A stretch of DNA of 64,000 nucleotides. It comes from Arachidicoccus sp. BS20 (GTDB taxonomy: Bacteria > Bacteroidota > Bacteroidia > Chitinophagales > Chitinophagaceae). Of this stretch, positions 28,961-40,400 are shown in pieces. Made by a program: the position numbers and the translations under genes. The stretch lies in contig NZ_CP015971.1 in NCBI RefSeq assembly GCF_001659705.1, forward strand, positions 1,240,001 to 1,304,000, read 5' to 3'. Below the pieces are notes generated by a model. That model was not told the origin of the DNA. It saw only the letters and a program-made list of their open reading frames with translations, and searched no databases. Position 1 is the stretch's first letter. Each line of letters begins with the position of its first letter.

Positions 28961-30418
28961 CTAACGAGGATTAAGTTCTAATCCTGCTAATTTCGCTTCT
29001 TCCGGCAACTGAAATAATCTCCGTGGGTCATCGGGCTTTAATTCTATAAAAGTCTCTACACCTCTACTGTCAATCACATTATGTCTTACCGTTATTCCGG
29101 TTCTGACGATATCCAACCAACGCAATCCCTCCTGTAAAAACTCCGCCTTTTTAGCATCTAATATCGCTCGGATAACGCCTTCTTTCTCATCTGATATGGA
29201 ATAGTAAGCCATAATTTTGGAAAATGTAACAGCATCATTTATCGGATTATAATAAGACATTCTTACACTATAAAAAGTATTCAAATCCTGCAAAGCAAGG
29301 TCAAACTGACCTAATTGTGCATAGGCTTCTGCCCTGTTTAACAAAGCTTCATCCACTGTAAACAAAATCATAGGCAAATACGGATAGCCTGTGTTTGCCG
29401 TAGCATAGTAGAAATACTCTTTCCATTTATATGTTGTATAGTTTGGGAGCCCATAGTTAAATACCTTATTGTCCAACGCCTTTCCGATACAGTTACCTCC
29501 ACTCAAAAACATATTTGACAAGGTAGAACCATAACCATACTCCGGTGTCGTATATACTCTTTGGTATGTGGAATAAGAACTGTTCATCAGCAAAGTTGCC
29601 TTAACGTCGGTTTTGGTAAATGCATTATTAAAATCCTGGGGACTTAAAGGTTTAAATACTGATGTCCATTGTCTTAGATTATCTTTAATGTCGCCGGACG
29701 GAATAATCTGAGCGACCTGGTCAATTACTTTTTGCCATTCTCCCTTGAACAAATAAAATCTCGCTGCAAATGCATGAGCCGCAGCAGGCGTAAAATGATA
29801 CTTGGGAACATCATAAGCATTTGCAGAAAGCAACTTCATACCTTCGGTTAAGTCAGCCTCGATACTGTCATAAGTTGACTGAACCGTTCCTCTTGTATAT
29901 TTTCCCAAAAGGGTCGTTTCCGGCGTAACGGGATAAGGAACACCTGGCGAACTATTATCGCCTCCATTTACATAAGGCTTTGCGAAAAATATAGATAACA
30001 TGTGTTCTGCGTAAGCCCTGCAAACCAAAGCTTCTCCTTTATATGGGTCTGCATCTGCTCCAAAATTATTTTCTTTTATAGATTCCAAAGCCTGATTCGC
30101 TGCAGCAATTGCAGTATAGCAACCATTCCAATATGATATCGCGGTATTTGCATCGTTATTTGGATAGTCATTCCAAAAATAATAAGCTGTCAGATAATCG
30201 TTAATATCTCCCGAACCTTTATCTTCTGCATTGTCAGATGCGGTTTCTGCAAAAGTTAAATAATCAGCTTGCGGATAAGCAGTACCTACTAATTGCTTGA
30301 GTTTGTCAATCGTGTTAATCTGGGTCCTATTATCAGGATTCTTATTCAGAAATTTTTTACAGGATCCAAATAGGGTAATACTTAAACAACTATAAAGAAG
30401 TAATTTATTCGTTTTCAT
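28961..30418 (-). CDS. SusD/RagB-family nutrient-binding lipoprotein
   Basis: About 485 residues. I chose the ATG at 30418, giving a standard lipoprotein signal with lipobox LFGSC (Cys20); an upstream ATG overlaps the end of susC. SusD features: N-terminal KKFLNKNPDNRTQI, TPR helices (CYTAIAAANQALESI, YKGEALVCRAYAEHML) and C-terminal LLNRAEAYAQLGQFDLALQDLN and EFLQEGLRWLDIVRTG. It caps the SusC barrel and captures substrate at the outer surface. It directly follows the interrupted susC, so its translation could still proceed, but it would lack its partner unless the amber codon is read through. Confidence 0.93.
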   Translation of the reverse strand: MKTNKLLLYSCLSITLFGSCKKFLNKNPDNRTQINTIDKLKQLVGTAYPQADYLTFAETASDNAEDKGSGDINDYLTAYYFWNDYPNNDANTAISYWNGCYTAIAAANQALESIKENNFGADADPYKGEALVCRAYAEHMLSIFFAKPYVNGGDNSSPGVPYPVTPETTLLGKYTRGTVQSTYDSIEADLTEGMKLLSANAYDVPKYHFTPAAAHAFAARFYLFKGEWQKVIDQVAQIIPSGDIKDNLRQWTSVFKPLSPQDFNNAFTKTDVKATLLMNSSYSTYQRVYTTPEYGYGSTLSNMFLSGGNCIGKALDNKVFNYGLPNYTTYKWKEYFYYATANTGYPYLPMILFTVDEALLNRAEAYAQLGQFDLALQDLNTFYSVRMSYYNPINDAVTFSKIMAYYSISDEKEGVIRAILDAKKAEFLQEGLRWLDIVRTGITVRHNVIDSRGVETFIELKPDDPRRLFQLPEEAKLAGLELNPR

Positions 30419-30431
30419 AATTTTTAATATT

Positions 30432-33400
30432 TTACAATCCAACTTTTAAAGTAAAAGTGAAATACTTTGGCTGAGGCAATGCTACACCTCCTGAATTAAA
30501 GAACTCCGGGTCTTGTCCGTTCAATTTTTTGTCGGCATATATCGTCCAAATATTATTGGTAGTGAAAGCAAAAGATGTCGTTTTCAACCCCAGTCTTTTA
30601 CATAAGGCATTTGGCAGATTGTATGCGAGATTCACGTACCCGACTTTCACATAATCTCCTTTTGCCACACGTTCCGTAGAATAATTGTATAAATTGTATG
30701 GATAAACAGCGCTGACCAAATTACCATTGTTATCAACTATCTGTGCCTGAGATACTTGGTCCATTATTGCGGGAATGGTTGTTTTTAATTCATCGCCCGG
30801 CATTTCCCACCTGTTTGCGATGTCTTTACTCATTGCCTGCATATCTGAATAAGCAGAGCTTATGTCCGGATTTAATCTTAAAACATTGCCAGCCGAGAAT
30901 TTAATTAAGCCTGCAATTGAGAAATTCTTATATCTGAAATTTGTGTAAAAGCCTCCGGTGGTAATCGGGTCTGTGGGTCCTTCGTATTTTAGATTAGACA
31001 GGTCATCACTCTGAAGATTGACATATGTGGTTACGGGCTTATCCTCTCCTGTACCAATAAATTTCGGATATCCCAAGTAATGGTCTAAACCGGCGAACTG
31101 CACTGAGAACATACCTCTTACCGGATAGCCCAGTATCGCAGCCCCGTTTCCCGATACGGCATCCCATATTCTGGGGTCGGTTTCCAATGATGTGATTTTG
31201 TTGGTATTTTTTGCAATATTGAATCTTACAGTCCAGCCAAAATCTCTTTTCCTGATGACTTCTGCATTAAGGGAAAATTCCAATCCACGACCTTTCATAC
31301 TGGCATAGTTGCCTTGTTTTTGATATTCTCCACCAATACCGGAAGTTAATACCGGACCTATCAAACTAAATTGTTTTCTATCATAATAATCTGCCATAAG
31401 ATTTATTCGGTTACTTAAGAAAGCTATGTTTGCTCCCAAATCCAGCTCATGTTGCTTTTCCCATGTCAATTCAGAATTTGCCAAGTGGTCAATGTAAGTT
31501 AAGGTCTCCTGGTCTGTAATATATGGTCTTCTCGCAATCATGTTATAATATACAGCAGAAGAATTTGTAGCATTTCCTATATTTCCGACTAAGCCGTAAG
31601 ATGCCCTTAAAACTGCGCTTGTTATAATTTTATTTTCTTTCCAGAAGGGTTCTGCATCTATATTCCAGCTACCTGAAATATTCCATGTTGGCAGCCAGCG
31701 GGCAGTTTTGCTTTCTCCCATTTTATTGGAACCATCGTAGCGCATAGAAGGTGTAATGGTATATCTGCTTTTATAGGAATAGGTAACTTGTCCCATATAA
31801 GCTAAAAATCGGTCATATTGGGGACCCATACCAAAATATGCTTTACCTTGCTCTCCCGCTTGTTTAAAATATTTGTAATATGGATTTACAAGCCCTCCAT
31901 TGTCATATTGATAACCGACGCCATCGAAGTATTCATTTTGCCTGTCTATGCTCCTGACTTCCATAGAAGCAAAAGCCGTCAATACATGGTCATTTCCGAA
32001 GTTTTTATTAAAATTCAGAGAGTTTCTCAAATAATAGCTCTTCATAGTAGTAGCGTTAATATCGTAAAAACCTCCACTCGGCAGCACGACTTCCGGAGTT
32101 GCATTTGAAACATCGGGGTCTGTGTAGAGATAATCATTGCTTCCAACCATTAATGCATTCAGATTTGCCTGATATGCCAAAACAAGATTGGAATTTTCCA
32201 AAGCATAGGTTTGATTCTCTGTCTTTACATATCTGTACGCTGCATCCAAACTATATTGCAGTGATGGCAGTAATTGATAAGAAGCATTACCCTGAATTTT
32301 ATAATCCAATACATCCATCTACATATAGTTAGTATTCAGTTCATTCAGTATATTAAAGGGTGCATAGTTTTTGCGGAAATATTCAAGATTTCCGTTTTCA
32401 TCATAAGCGGTTAACATCCTGCTAGTACCTAAAGCATATTGATAAGGGTTTATATCAAAACCTCTGATATAGGAGCCATAAACAGGCTCAGAAACCTGGT
32501 CTTGCGTACCCGGAGCCCTTTGATTTCTGACAGAACCTACCGACAATATTTCTCCTTTAAATTTAGAACCGACTTTAAAATTCATTCTAAAATCGCCAAT
32601 TACCCTTTGTACACTGTTACCCAACGTAAATCCGTCGTCTTTTAAATAATCCAAAGAACCATAGGTTTGAAACTTATCTGTTCCGGATGACACACTCAAA
32701 GAATGTTCCTGCATCAATGAATTCTTAAACATTAAATCGAACCAGTTTGTATTAGCATTCGCATATCTCTGCAAAAAAGCGTTTCTGTGAGTATAGTCAT
32801 TTATCAAACCATATTGTCCACTGCTTTCATCATACTCTTCAATCTCTTTATACATTTGATAAATAATTCCGCCGTTGCTGCCTCCCATAACACTATTAGC
32901 CTGAAAATACCCTTTGTTAAGTTCTTCCGTTAATACACTCATTTGTTCAGCGGAGTTCATAATGTCAAAATCTGCATAGTTAGGTTTTATGTATCTCGAA
33001 AAATTACCTACATAATTTATTGAAGGAAACCCACTGGCAGTGGAACGCCCCTTTTTGGTTGTAACCACCACTACGCCATTCATGGCACGCGCTCCGTATA
33101 AAGCTGTAGCTGCTGCATCTCTCAAAATAGTAATATCCTGGATATCGCTCGGACTGATACCGGCAATAGAAGACCCTAAAAGCGTATTCATATCTCCGGT
33201 AGTTAAAGCCTCGTTAGAGATATTAACAACATCTTCTATGATTATTCCGTCAATTACCCACAGAGGCTTATTATCTCCGGAAAGAGATGTCGCTCCACGA
33301 ATTCTTAATTTAGGTGCAGCACCAAAAGTTCCTGAAACATTTTGCAAAGACACTCCCGCAAATTGACCTTCCAGCATTTTGGTAACATCAGGAGAACCAT

Positions 33401-33857
33401 CTCTCTCCAGTTCCTTAGCCGACAATGTAGATGCAGAACCGTTAAATAGTTTCTTTCTGACCGTGGTATAACCTGTAATAACCACATCTCCCAACGCACT
33501 CGAATCTTCTTTAAGAGATACTAACAATGCTGTATTACCGCCAGCTTTAAGCGTGTAACCGGATAATGTTTGCGGCTTATAACCAACACAACTAAACACG
33601 AAACTGTACGTTCCTTTTGCCTCTACACTATCAAATCTGAAAACACCTGCCGTATCTGTTGTAGTCAGGTAAGACTTTTTAGTCGAAAGATTTTTTGCAG
33701 TTACCGTGACATTTGACACATGAACACCTTTTTCATTGTTTACGACACCAGAAACTGAAGTCGGTTGCTGTGCAAAAGCTGCAAATGAAAAGAATGTACC
33801 AATGGCAAAAAAAGCTATTCGCTTGTAATGAACCTTTAATTTTAGCACCATCCTCAA
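30432..33857 (-). pseudogene. SusC/RagA TonB-linked transporter interrupted by one in-frame amber codon
   Basis: Two open stretches in the same frame make one SusC protein of about 1140 residues. The first (33857-32322) has a signal peptide ending FAAFAQ, the carboxypeptidase-regulatory-like domain (VSGVVNNEKGVHVSNVTVTA), the plug (GYTTVRKKLFNGSASTL, LRIRGATSLSGDNKPLWVIDG, ITILRDAAATALYGARAMNGV) and the start of the barrel. It stops at TAG (32319-32321) within a conserved SusC segment reading ILNELNTNYM-stop-MDVLDYKIQG. The second (32318-30432) is the rest of the barrel. A single substitution in a CAG, AAG or GAG codon explains it. An ATG follows the stop directly, but the second part has no signal peptide and could not be exported alone. 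No STN domain precedes the plug despite the adjacent FecI/FecR genes. It may be a recent inactivation, a sequencing error or suppressed in vivo. Confidence 0.85.
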
Positions 33858-34070
33858 AGATTATTTTTTAATTAAAGTATACTATTCAAATGTTAATACG
33901 ATGAAAAATGGCTTATCCCCCAAACAAATTAAAAAAATTTAAAAAAAAATTATTATTTCCCCGTTTGCTCAAACAAAATATGTTATATTAATATATATAA
34001 TATTTTATTACATCACATACAACCGTTTGTAAATAATGGATACTTGTTTTAGGCGAAGAAAAATGGGAAA

Positions 34071-35189
34071 TTATAATTTTGTTATCTTGGTAATAATAAA
34101 CTTTTGGCTATCGGTTTTATCTATGCGCAGGTTGTTCATAGAAGCAATATCTTTAAGTATTTTATCTACCGGTTGTCTTGGATTAATGGCAGCTATGATA
34201 TTAATATCCGCAACATCGGCAGGAGAATATTCAATTTGAACGTTAAACTTTTCAGCAAGCATATCCAATGCCGATGACATGGCAATATTATTCATAACTA
34301 TTGAAGAGGAAGAGGACTTTTCCGCATGAGCAATAAGTATCGACGGTTTGCTATTTTCTGGAGACAGGAAATTAATAATAGAAGAAAATTTATTCTCCCG
34401 AATATTATAAACAATTTCATTACCTGCATTCAAATAATACCGTTTATAAACCGTAGTGGCAGCATTACCCACCTTGGTAACATATTTTCTGTTGTGGACG
34501 CTTAATTCTTTCAGATTATCATCTGCTTTTTTTACGAGCACTTTACCCTCATATAAGGTTACTGCTATTTCTTTAACGCCCGTTTTTACTCGAAAACGCG
34601 TACCTAAAGCAGTTGTGGAAATTTGGTCGCTGTAAACCGTGAACGGACGTTTCGAATCTTTATACACTTTAAACACGGCTTCACCTTTCAAATGTATGTC
34701 TCTCTTCGCAGGCTCAAAATTATCAAGGTAGCTAACCGTACTTTGCGGATACAGTTCAACAACCGTACTGTCGGGCAATATCAAGTGTTCCACAGCTGTG
34801 CCCATATTACTCTTGATAATTTCTTTAGCAGCCGGAACAATAGCAACAGGAGATTCAACGGCAGGCTTATGTTCAAAATAATACCAAATTCCCATGAATA
34901 GCACAACAACAGCCGCGATACTACTTACCTTGTAGTATAATGATTTCCGGTACAATCGCTTCTTATTAATGGCATAATGAATTTCGTCAAGCATTCTTTC
35001 AGACACACAAGAATCTATTGGTTCATTCCATTTTGAATCATCATTCCATTCTACATCCGGAAAATACTTGTCCACTTCCGCAGGATGTTCCTCGAAATAA
35101 CGGGCTATCTCTTTTTTCTCTTCCACACTACAGGCTCCCGTAAAAAATTTATCTATTACTTCTTCAGTAATGTTCATACTTGTCGGCAA
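34071..35189 (-). CDS. FecR-family anti-sigma factor
   Basis: 372 residues. An N-terminal cytoplasmic sigma-binding part (about 1-85), one transmembrane helix (about 88-105, SIAAVVVLFMGIWYYF), the periplasmic FecR domain (LILPDSTVVELYPQSTVSYLD, LKGEAVFKVYKDSKRPFTVYSDQISTTALGTRFRVK) and a C-terminal DUF4974-like domain (MSSALDMLAEKFNVQIEYSPADVADINI). It should hold the ECF sigma factor encoded 16 bp upstream until signalled by the outer-membrane transporter. The neighbouring SusC lacks the usual STN signalling domain, so the trigger is unclear. The 213-bp gap to susC (33858-34070) is very AT-rich and shows no gene. Confidence 0.92.
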   Translation of the reverse strand: MPTSMNITEEVIDKFFTGACSVEEKKEIARYFEEHPAEVDKYFPDVEWNDDSKWNEPIDSCVSERMLDEIHYAINKKRLYRKSLYYKVSSIAAVVVLFMGIWYYFEHKPAVESPVAIVPAAKEIIKSNMGTAVEHLILPDSTVVELYPQSTVSYLDNFEPAKRDIHLKGEAVFKVYKDSKRPFTVYSDQISTTALGTRFRVKTGVKEIAVTLYEGKVLVKKADDNLKELSVHNRKYVTKVGNAATTVYKRYYLNAGNEIVYNIRENKFSSIINFLSPENSKPSILIAHAEKSSSSSIVMNNIAMSSALDMLAEKFNVQIEYSPADVADINIIAAINPRQPVDKILKDIASMNNLRIDKTDSQKFIITKITKL

Positions 35190-35205
35190 AATTACAATTT
35201 CTTGG

Positions 35206-35760
35206 TCAGCTTATATCGAATAGACCTACAAACAAAAGGCACATCCCCAAAAATGCTCTTATGTACCTGAGTGCCAGATTTATGTGATTCTCAACAGTCT
35301 TGGGTGCAATACTTAATTTTTCAGATATTTCTTTATTAGACATTTCATTGTACCGGCTCAATTCAAAAACCTTCCTTCTCATAGGCGGCAAAGAAGCAAC
35401 TGCTTTTTCCAGCTTCAAAGTAGTTTCTCTATAAAATACATTTTTATAAACCTCATTTATAACTTCAACATTTCTATTTTTTACCACCAGCGATGCATCC
35501 TCATTCCTTTGTGTCTTCCTGATAAAATCTATTAGCGTAGTTTTTGCAATACGAAAAATCTGTATATTCAAACCAACATCGTCCGAAAGATGTTTACGAC
35601 TGTTCCAAAGCTTAATAAATGTTAATTGCACTACTTCTTCCGCACAATAAGCCGAATTTGTACGCGCTATGATGTAATTATATAACTTCTTGTGATACTC
35701 ATTATAAACTTGATTGAATATTTCTTCATTTCCATTGCGAAGTGCATTACTATAGCTCAT
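35206..35760 (-). CDS. ECF RNA polymerase sigma factor (FecI-like, Bacteroidota group)
   Basis: 184 residues. Region 2 (FNQVYNEYHKKLYNYIIARTNSAYCAEEVVQLTFIKLWNSRKHL, about 14-60) and region 4 with a helix-turn-helix (LPPMRRKVFELSRYNEMSNKEISEKLSIAPKTVENHINLALRYIR, about 125-170) are plain. It redirects RNA polymerase to the SusCD operon downstream when released by the FecR protein encoded next to it. The C-terminal tail FLGMCLLFVGLFDIS is hydrophobic, common in this group. Confidence 0.94.
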   Translation of the reverse strand: MSYSNALRNGNEEIFNQVYNEYHKKLYNYIIARTNSAYCAEEVVQLTFIKLWNSRKHLSDDVGLNIQIFRIAKTTLIDFIRKTQRNEDASLVVKNRNVEVINEVYKNVFYRETTLKLEKAVASLPPMRRKVFELSRYNEMSNKEISEKLSIAPKTVENHINLALRYIRAFLGMCLLFVGLFDIS

Positions 35761-35921
35761 AAGACAATTATATTTTACATAAACTTTAACGAAAATAAAA
35801 AATTAAATCAATTAGTCTAAAAAATAAAATGCACCTATGTTGCAGTTTTAAGAAAGCTACATTAAAATAAAAAAGCATAAAGTTTTTGACCTTATGCTTT
35901 TTATAACTTTGTGTTCATATT

Positions 35922-37388
35922 TTATCTTCTCTTTGCCGGCGGAGCAGCAACCATTGCCACAGGTGCTTTCAGTAAGTCTTTATGCTCGCGGTACATTTTC
36001 CATATAAACTCGCCGAACAAAGTATTTGCCCAGGCAAACCATTTTCTGGTAAAATCAATCGGTGCACTTGGATTAAATGATTCGTGCATAAACCCCGTGC
36101 CCGCGTGCGACTGGCGCAGCATTTCTATACAACTTGCCATTTCCTTTGTATCCGTAGATGTCAATCCGCGCATGGTAATACCTATGCACCAAATCTTATT
36201 CAAACCCGTATGCGGACTGCCAATTCCTTCTGCGACCGTACCTTTAAAATAAAAAGGATTTTCGTCCGACAATACGTAACGGCGCGTGTTGGCATAAGTA
36301 ATATCAGTAGGAAAAACACTTTCCAGATACGGCATTGCCAGCAACGACGGTACATTCGCATCGTCCATCAGGTTAATACTTCCGTAACCGTTGATTTCAT
36401 ACGCATAAATTTTTCCGAACTTAGGATGCATTACCGTTGCCTGCTGCAAGCCTACATATACTTCTTTCGCCAAAGCTCTCACGTCTGCTGCTTTTTGCGG
36501 GTCTTTACCGATAGCTTCCCACATTTCCGCCAGCCAGCCTAACACTTTTACGGCGAAATAATTACTCGGAATAAGGTATGGGAATATAGTTGCATCATCG
36601 CTCGGACGGAACATAGAACAAATCAAACCATTTGGTTTTACGGGGTAACCGTATCCGCCTAAAGGCACACCGTCCGTAGCCCAGGAAGTTTCGCGCTGAA
36701 AGCTGTACGGACCTTGTCCGCTCATACGTTGCTGTTCACGGAAAGTCTGCACTACCAACGTCATTGCTTGTTTCCAATGCTCATCAAACGGCGCAGTATC
36801 GCCCGTTTGCTTCCAATACAAATAAGCCAGACGGATAGGATAACAAAGACTATCAATCTCCCATTTGCGCTCGTGCACGCCAGGTTTCATATCGGTAACA
36901 TCCGTTTTTTTCCATTCGCTTACTTTGGTAGCATCTTTATAAAACGCATTCGCGTAAGGGTCGATGATAATACATTTATTCTGGCGGCGGATAACACCTT
37001 CAATCATATTTTGCAGCAGCTTATCATTCTTACAAAGCGGTAAATAAGGCGTTACCTGCGCCGTACTGTCGCGCAGCCACATCGCATCAATATCGCCCGT
37101 GATTACAAATGTATCCGGCTTACCGTCAATCAAAGAATATTCAACTGTCGTATCCAGAGTATTGGGAAAACAATTTCCGAAAAGCCACGCTATCTCTTTG
37201 TTTCCGATATTTTGCTGCACTTCATTGATAAGATTATCAACGGCTGTACTTTTGAACTTTCTTTGCCCGTAAGGAACACGCACTACAGGAAATTGCTCCT
37301 GCTGCAAGCTCTTCCCTAACCCGTATTTTGACGCTAACACACCTGCACCCGCCAATGCCGTTTGCTGAATAAATTTTCTTCTTTCCAT
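35922..37388 (-). CDS. Glycoside hydrolase family 125, metal-independent exo-alpha-mannosidase
   Basis: 488 residues. The N-terminus MERRKFIQQTALAGAGVLAS looks like a twin-arginine export signal. GH125 (DUF1237) signatures: FGNCFPNTLDTTVEY, GDIDAMWLRDSTAQVTPYL (about 98-115), GVHERKWEIDSLCYP, FRPSDDATIFPYLIPSN and SPHTGLNKIWCIGI. Family members remove non-reducing alpha-1,6-linked mannose without a metal. With the GH2 and GH97 enzymes and the sugar porter it suggests a mannose-containing glycan (yeast mannan or N-glycan) as the substrate of this locus. The C-terminus is basic and Pro/Ala-rich. Confidence 0.92.
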   Translation of the reverse strand: MERRKFIQQTALAGAGVLASKYGLGKSLQQEQFPVVRVPYGQRKFKSTAVDNLINEVQQNIGNKEIAWLFGNCFPNTLDTTVEYSLIDGKPDTFVITGDIDAMWLRDSTAQVTPYLPLCKNDKLLQNMIEGVIRRQNKCIIIDPYANAFYKDATKVSEWKKTDVTDMKPGVHERKWEIDSLCYPIRLAYLYWKQTGDTAPFDEHWKQAMTLVVQTFREQQRMSGQGPYSFQRETSWATDGVPLGGYGYPVKPNGLICSMFRPSDDATIFPYLIPSNYFAVKVLGWLAEMWEAIGKDPQKAADVRALAKEVYVGLQQATVMHPKFGKIYAYEINGYGSINLMDDANVPSLLAMPYLESVFPTDITYANTRRYVLSDENPFYFKGTVAEGIGSPHTGLNKIWCIGITMRGLTSTDTKEMASCIEMLRQSHAGTGFMHESFNPSAPIDFTRKWFAWANTLFGEFIWKMYREHKDLLKAPVAMVAAPPAKRR

Positions 37389-37488
37389 TAAAAACTTGTT
37401 TTATAAAATATGTCCGCTAAAAGTAAGGCATAATTATTAATAAAAAAGTCAAAAATTAAAAGCATAACGAAAAGAAGAAAATACTTGC

Positions 37489-40400
37489 TTAACCGATGAA
37501 ATCCAATTGCCCTTTCACACCAAAATGATTATTGTCAATTTTTAATACTCTGCGGAAACATTCTTTTGCTTCTGTATTGTTGCCCAACCCCAAATTTCCA
37601 AGTCCCTTCAAATACAAACAATGCGCTTTGTTTCGCTCGTTCAGGTCTGCATCAAATATCAATAAATCGGGCAATGACACGGCGAAATAATCAATCTTTA
37701 TTTCGTCATTAATATGTTCATCCGCATACCGGACTAATTTGTTGAACATAACATTTGCTTTATCCGAGTTGCCCAATTTTTTCCAAGCCATTGCTTGGTA
37801 AAAATACTTATCGGGCTGCTGGTCGTTGTAATAAACAGCCGCCGACAATTCATCCAAACCGGCGCTTGCTTTATCGAAATTTTCTTTCGCTTTTTCCGCA
37901 CAGCCTTTACCTTCGTAAGCAACGCCGAGCCAATAATAAATATCGTTTTCCTGCGCACCGTACAATTTCCCTTCTCCTAAATTGTGCGGATAAGAATCCG
38001 CTCTTGCGGTATTTAATAACTCAATGGCTTCATCAAAATTTTTATCTTCAATCTCCTTTCTTGCAGATTGAATGAGCGCATACAAATATTGTCCCGACAC
38101 TTTTCCTTCGCCGCCTTCCCACGGATGGAATTTCCTGTGATTCAACAGTTGTAAGGATTTCGCGTGTTCGCCTTTAAAATTGTACAGCGATAATTTTTCC
38201 AGATAAACATCATCTCTTTCATTTGCAACATCCGAATTTTCTTCTAAAAACAATAATCTTTTTTCAATCGGATGATTCAATCTTTTATACAATTGGTCAA
38301 GTTCCATCAGCACACGCGCATCGGTTTTGTCCAAAGAAAATGCTTTTTCAAAATAAGCCAACGCCTTGTCCTTATCATTTCTTTTATTGAAATAGGCAAT
38401 GCCGAGATTGCGGTAAACGGTTGCGAAATCCGCATCTCGTTTTTCCGATATTTCCCAATATTTTATGGCATCGTCATACTGACGTTTATCATAAAATAAA
38501 TTACCAAGATAGTAAGGCGCTTTGTTGTCAGCAGGATTATTGTCAATAGCAAACTGCAACACATTCACATCCTGCAACCGGTCGGGAAAACAAAGATAAG
38601 CATCTGCATACGCCGCTTGCTGCAGGCATTTCAGCGATTTTTCTTTTTTATTTAACTGATGATTAAAATATGCTGAATAATAATACAGCATCGGATAATG
38701 GCTGCTTTCCAACGCAAGATTGATGAATGCAATAGCATCTTCAAACAATCCTGCATCGGCATAATCTAAAGCGTATTCAATAAAATTTTGCGCTGCATCG
38801 CGGGACAATTTTTTCAACTCATTGAGATAATTTTCATCCGTCAAACTCAATTCATAAAGCAAACCCAAATTAAATTTATCTCTTTGTAAACCCGCGTCGC
38901 ACGCAGCTTTCGCTTCATCCAACAAATTTAATTTTCTTGCAGCAGCAGCTTTCAACACATAGGCTTTGCTATTGTTTGCATTGTTATCAATCGAGGATAT
39001 TGCGTGTTCCAAAGCCAATTTATAATCGCCGCGCAGCATATCAATTTGCGCTACGGATAAATAACCGATGTCTTTCCACGCACGGCTCCAGGTTGCTTTG
39101 TAAAAAGCATCGTAGGCTTCCTCAATTTTGTTTTGATATTTCAGACTCAATCCGAGATTATAATAAGGCTCGCTGTCATACGGATTCGGATTACGTTGCG
39201 TGATGGTTTTTATCGCTGCGCGGAAATAAGGTTCGCTCTTTGCAAACTGTCCGCGCCGCAGATACCACAAGCCCAAAGCATTGTTGTTGCGGACATCCGT
39301 CGCATCTCTTTTCAGTGCTTCTTCGTAGTACGGAACAGGATTATATGTCGCATGACGATATTGTTCCAGATGCTGTCCCGTTAAAAACAATTGCTCGCAA
39401 GATGCAACTTCATTTGGCTGTAATGCAGGCTGCGCGGGCGTTGGAATATCATTTTGCTTATTCAATGCAGGTTCATATTTCAACAATTCTTTTCCTGCTG
39501 TTGAATAGATGATAATTTTTATTTTGCTTTCATCATACGCGTCATCAAGGCTCAATTCTTTTGTGAAAACATTTTCGGGAAGAATGGTTGCAACTTCATC
39601 CAATATTTTTTTATTATCAAAGTACGAAATAATTCGTACTTCTTTTTGTTTGGACGTTACATACACTTTCAGCGATAACTTTTCTCCTTCATTTTTCACG
39701 GAAACCAAAATATCTTTCGACGCGTTCTTCACTACACCAAGTTCGCGATAAGGCATAAAGTATTGCGTGAAAGTCTTGGTTTCGTAAGGCATCAGCCAGG
39801 AAAAGTCGGGTTGGTTATCGGTATAAACGCCTGTCATCAATTCAATGTACGGACCGTCTTCGTCCGTCAAATTTCTGTCCCACGCCTGCCCGAAATCGCT
39901 GTGCCCCCAAGTCCATTGTTTCTTGCCAGGCGACACATGATGATTGGCAACGTGCAATAAACCTGCCTGCGTGTCATGCTCGTAACCGCCCACAAAATCG
40001 TAGTCGGAATGAATAGCCATATACGAAGTAGGCACGGGAATATTTTTGTACATGGAAATATCCGTTCCGGGCGCATAATTGACTTTGTAATAAGTTCCCG
40101 TTGCAATCGGAAACGCTGATACATCGCGCTTTCCGTGGTCGAACACCGCATTCACATCTGAAGGAAAAACCGATTGATAATCATCATTCACCTTCACCGC
40201 AGGGTTCGCCCACCACAAAAATGTTTGCGGCAACGCAGAACGATTATAGAGCTTCGCTTTAATCTCAATGTAAGCCGTATCGGGATGCAATGTAAACGCA
40301 ACAGTTGCTTTGGTATGAAACATTCTTTCCACTTCATTTATCCAAACTGTTTTGCTGCCGTCCGCATTTTCTTCCAACGTAAAATCAACTGGCTCGAACG

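Noticed and set aside
32319-33857. Two separate SusC-like genes instead of one interrupted gene
   Set aside because: Both parts are in one frame and join within a conserved SusC segment; the second part lacks signal peptide, plug and promoter.
36084-36542. 152-codon plus-strand open frame inside GH125
   Set aside because: Antisense shadow of a well-supported GH125 gene with no promoter or protein-like sequence.
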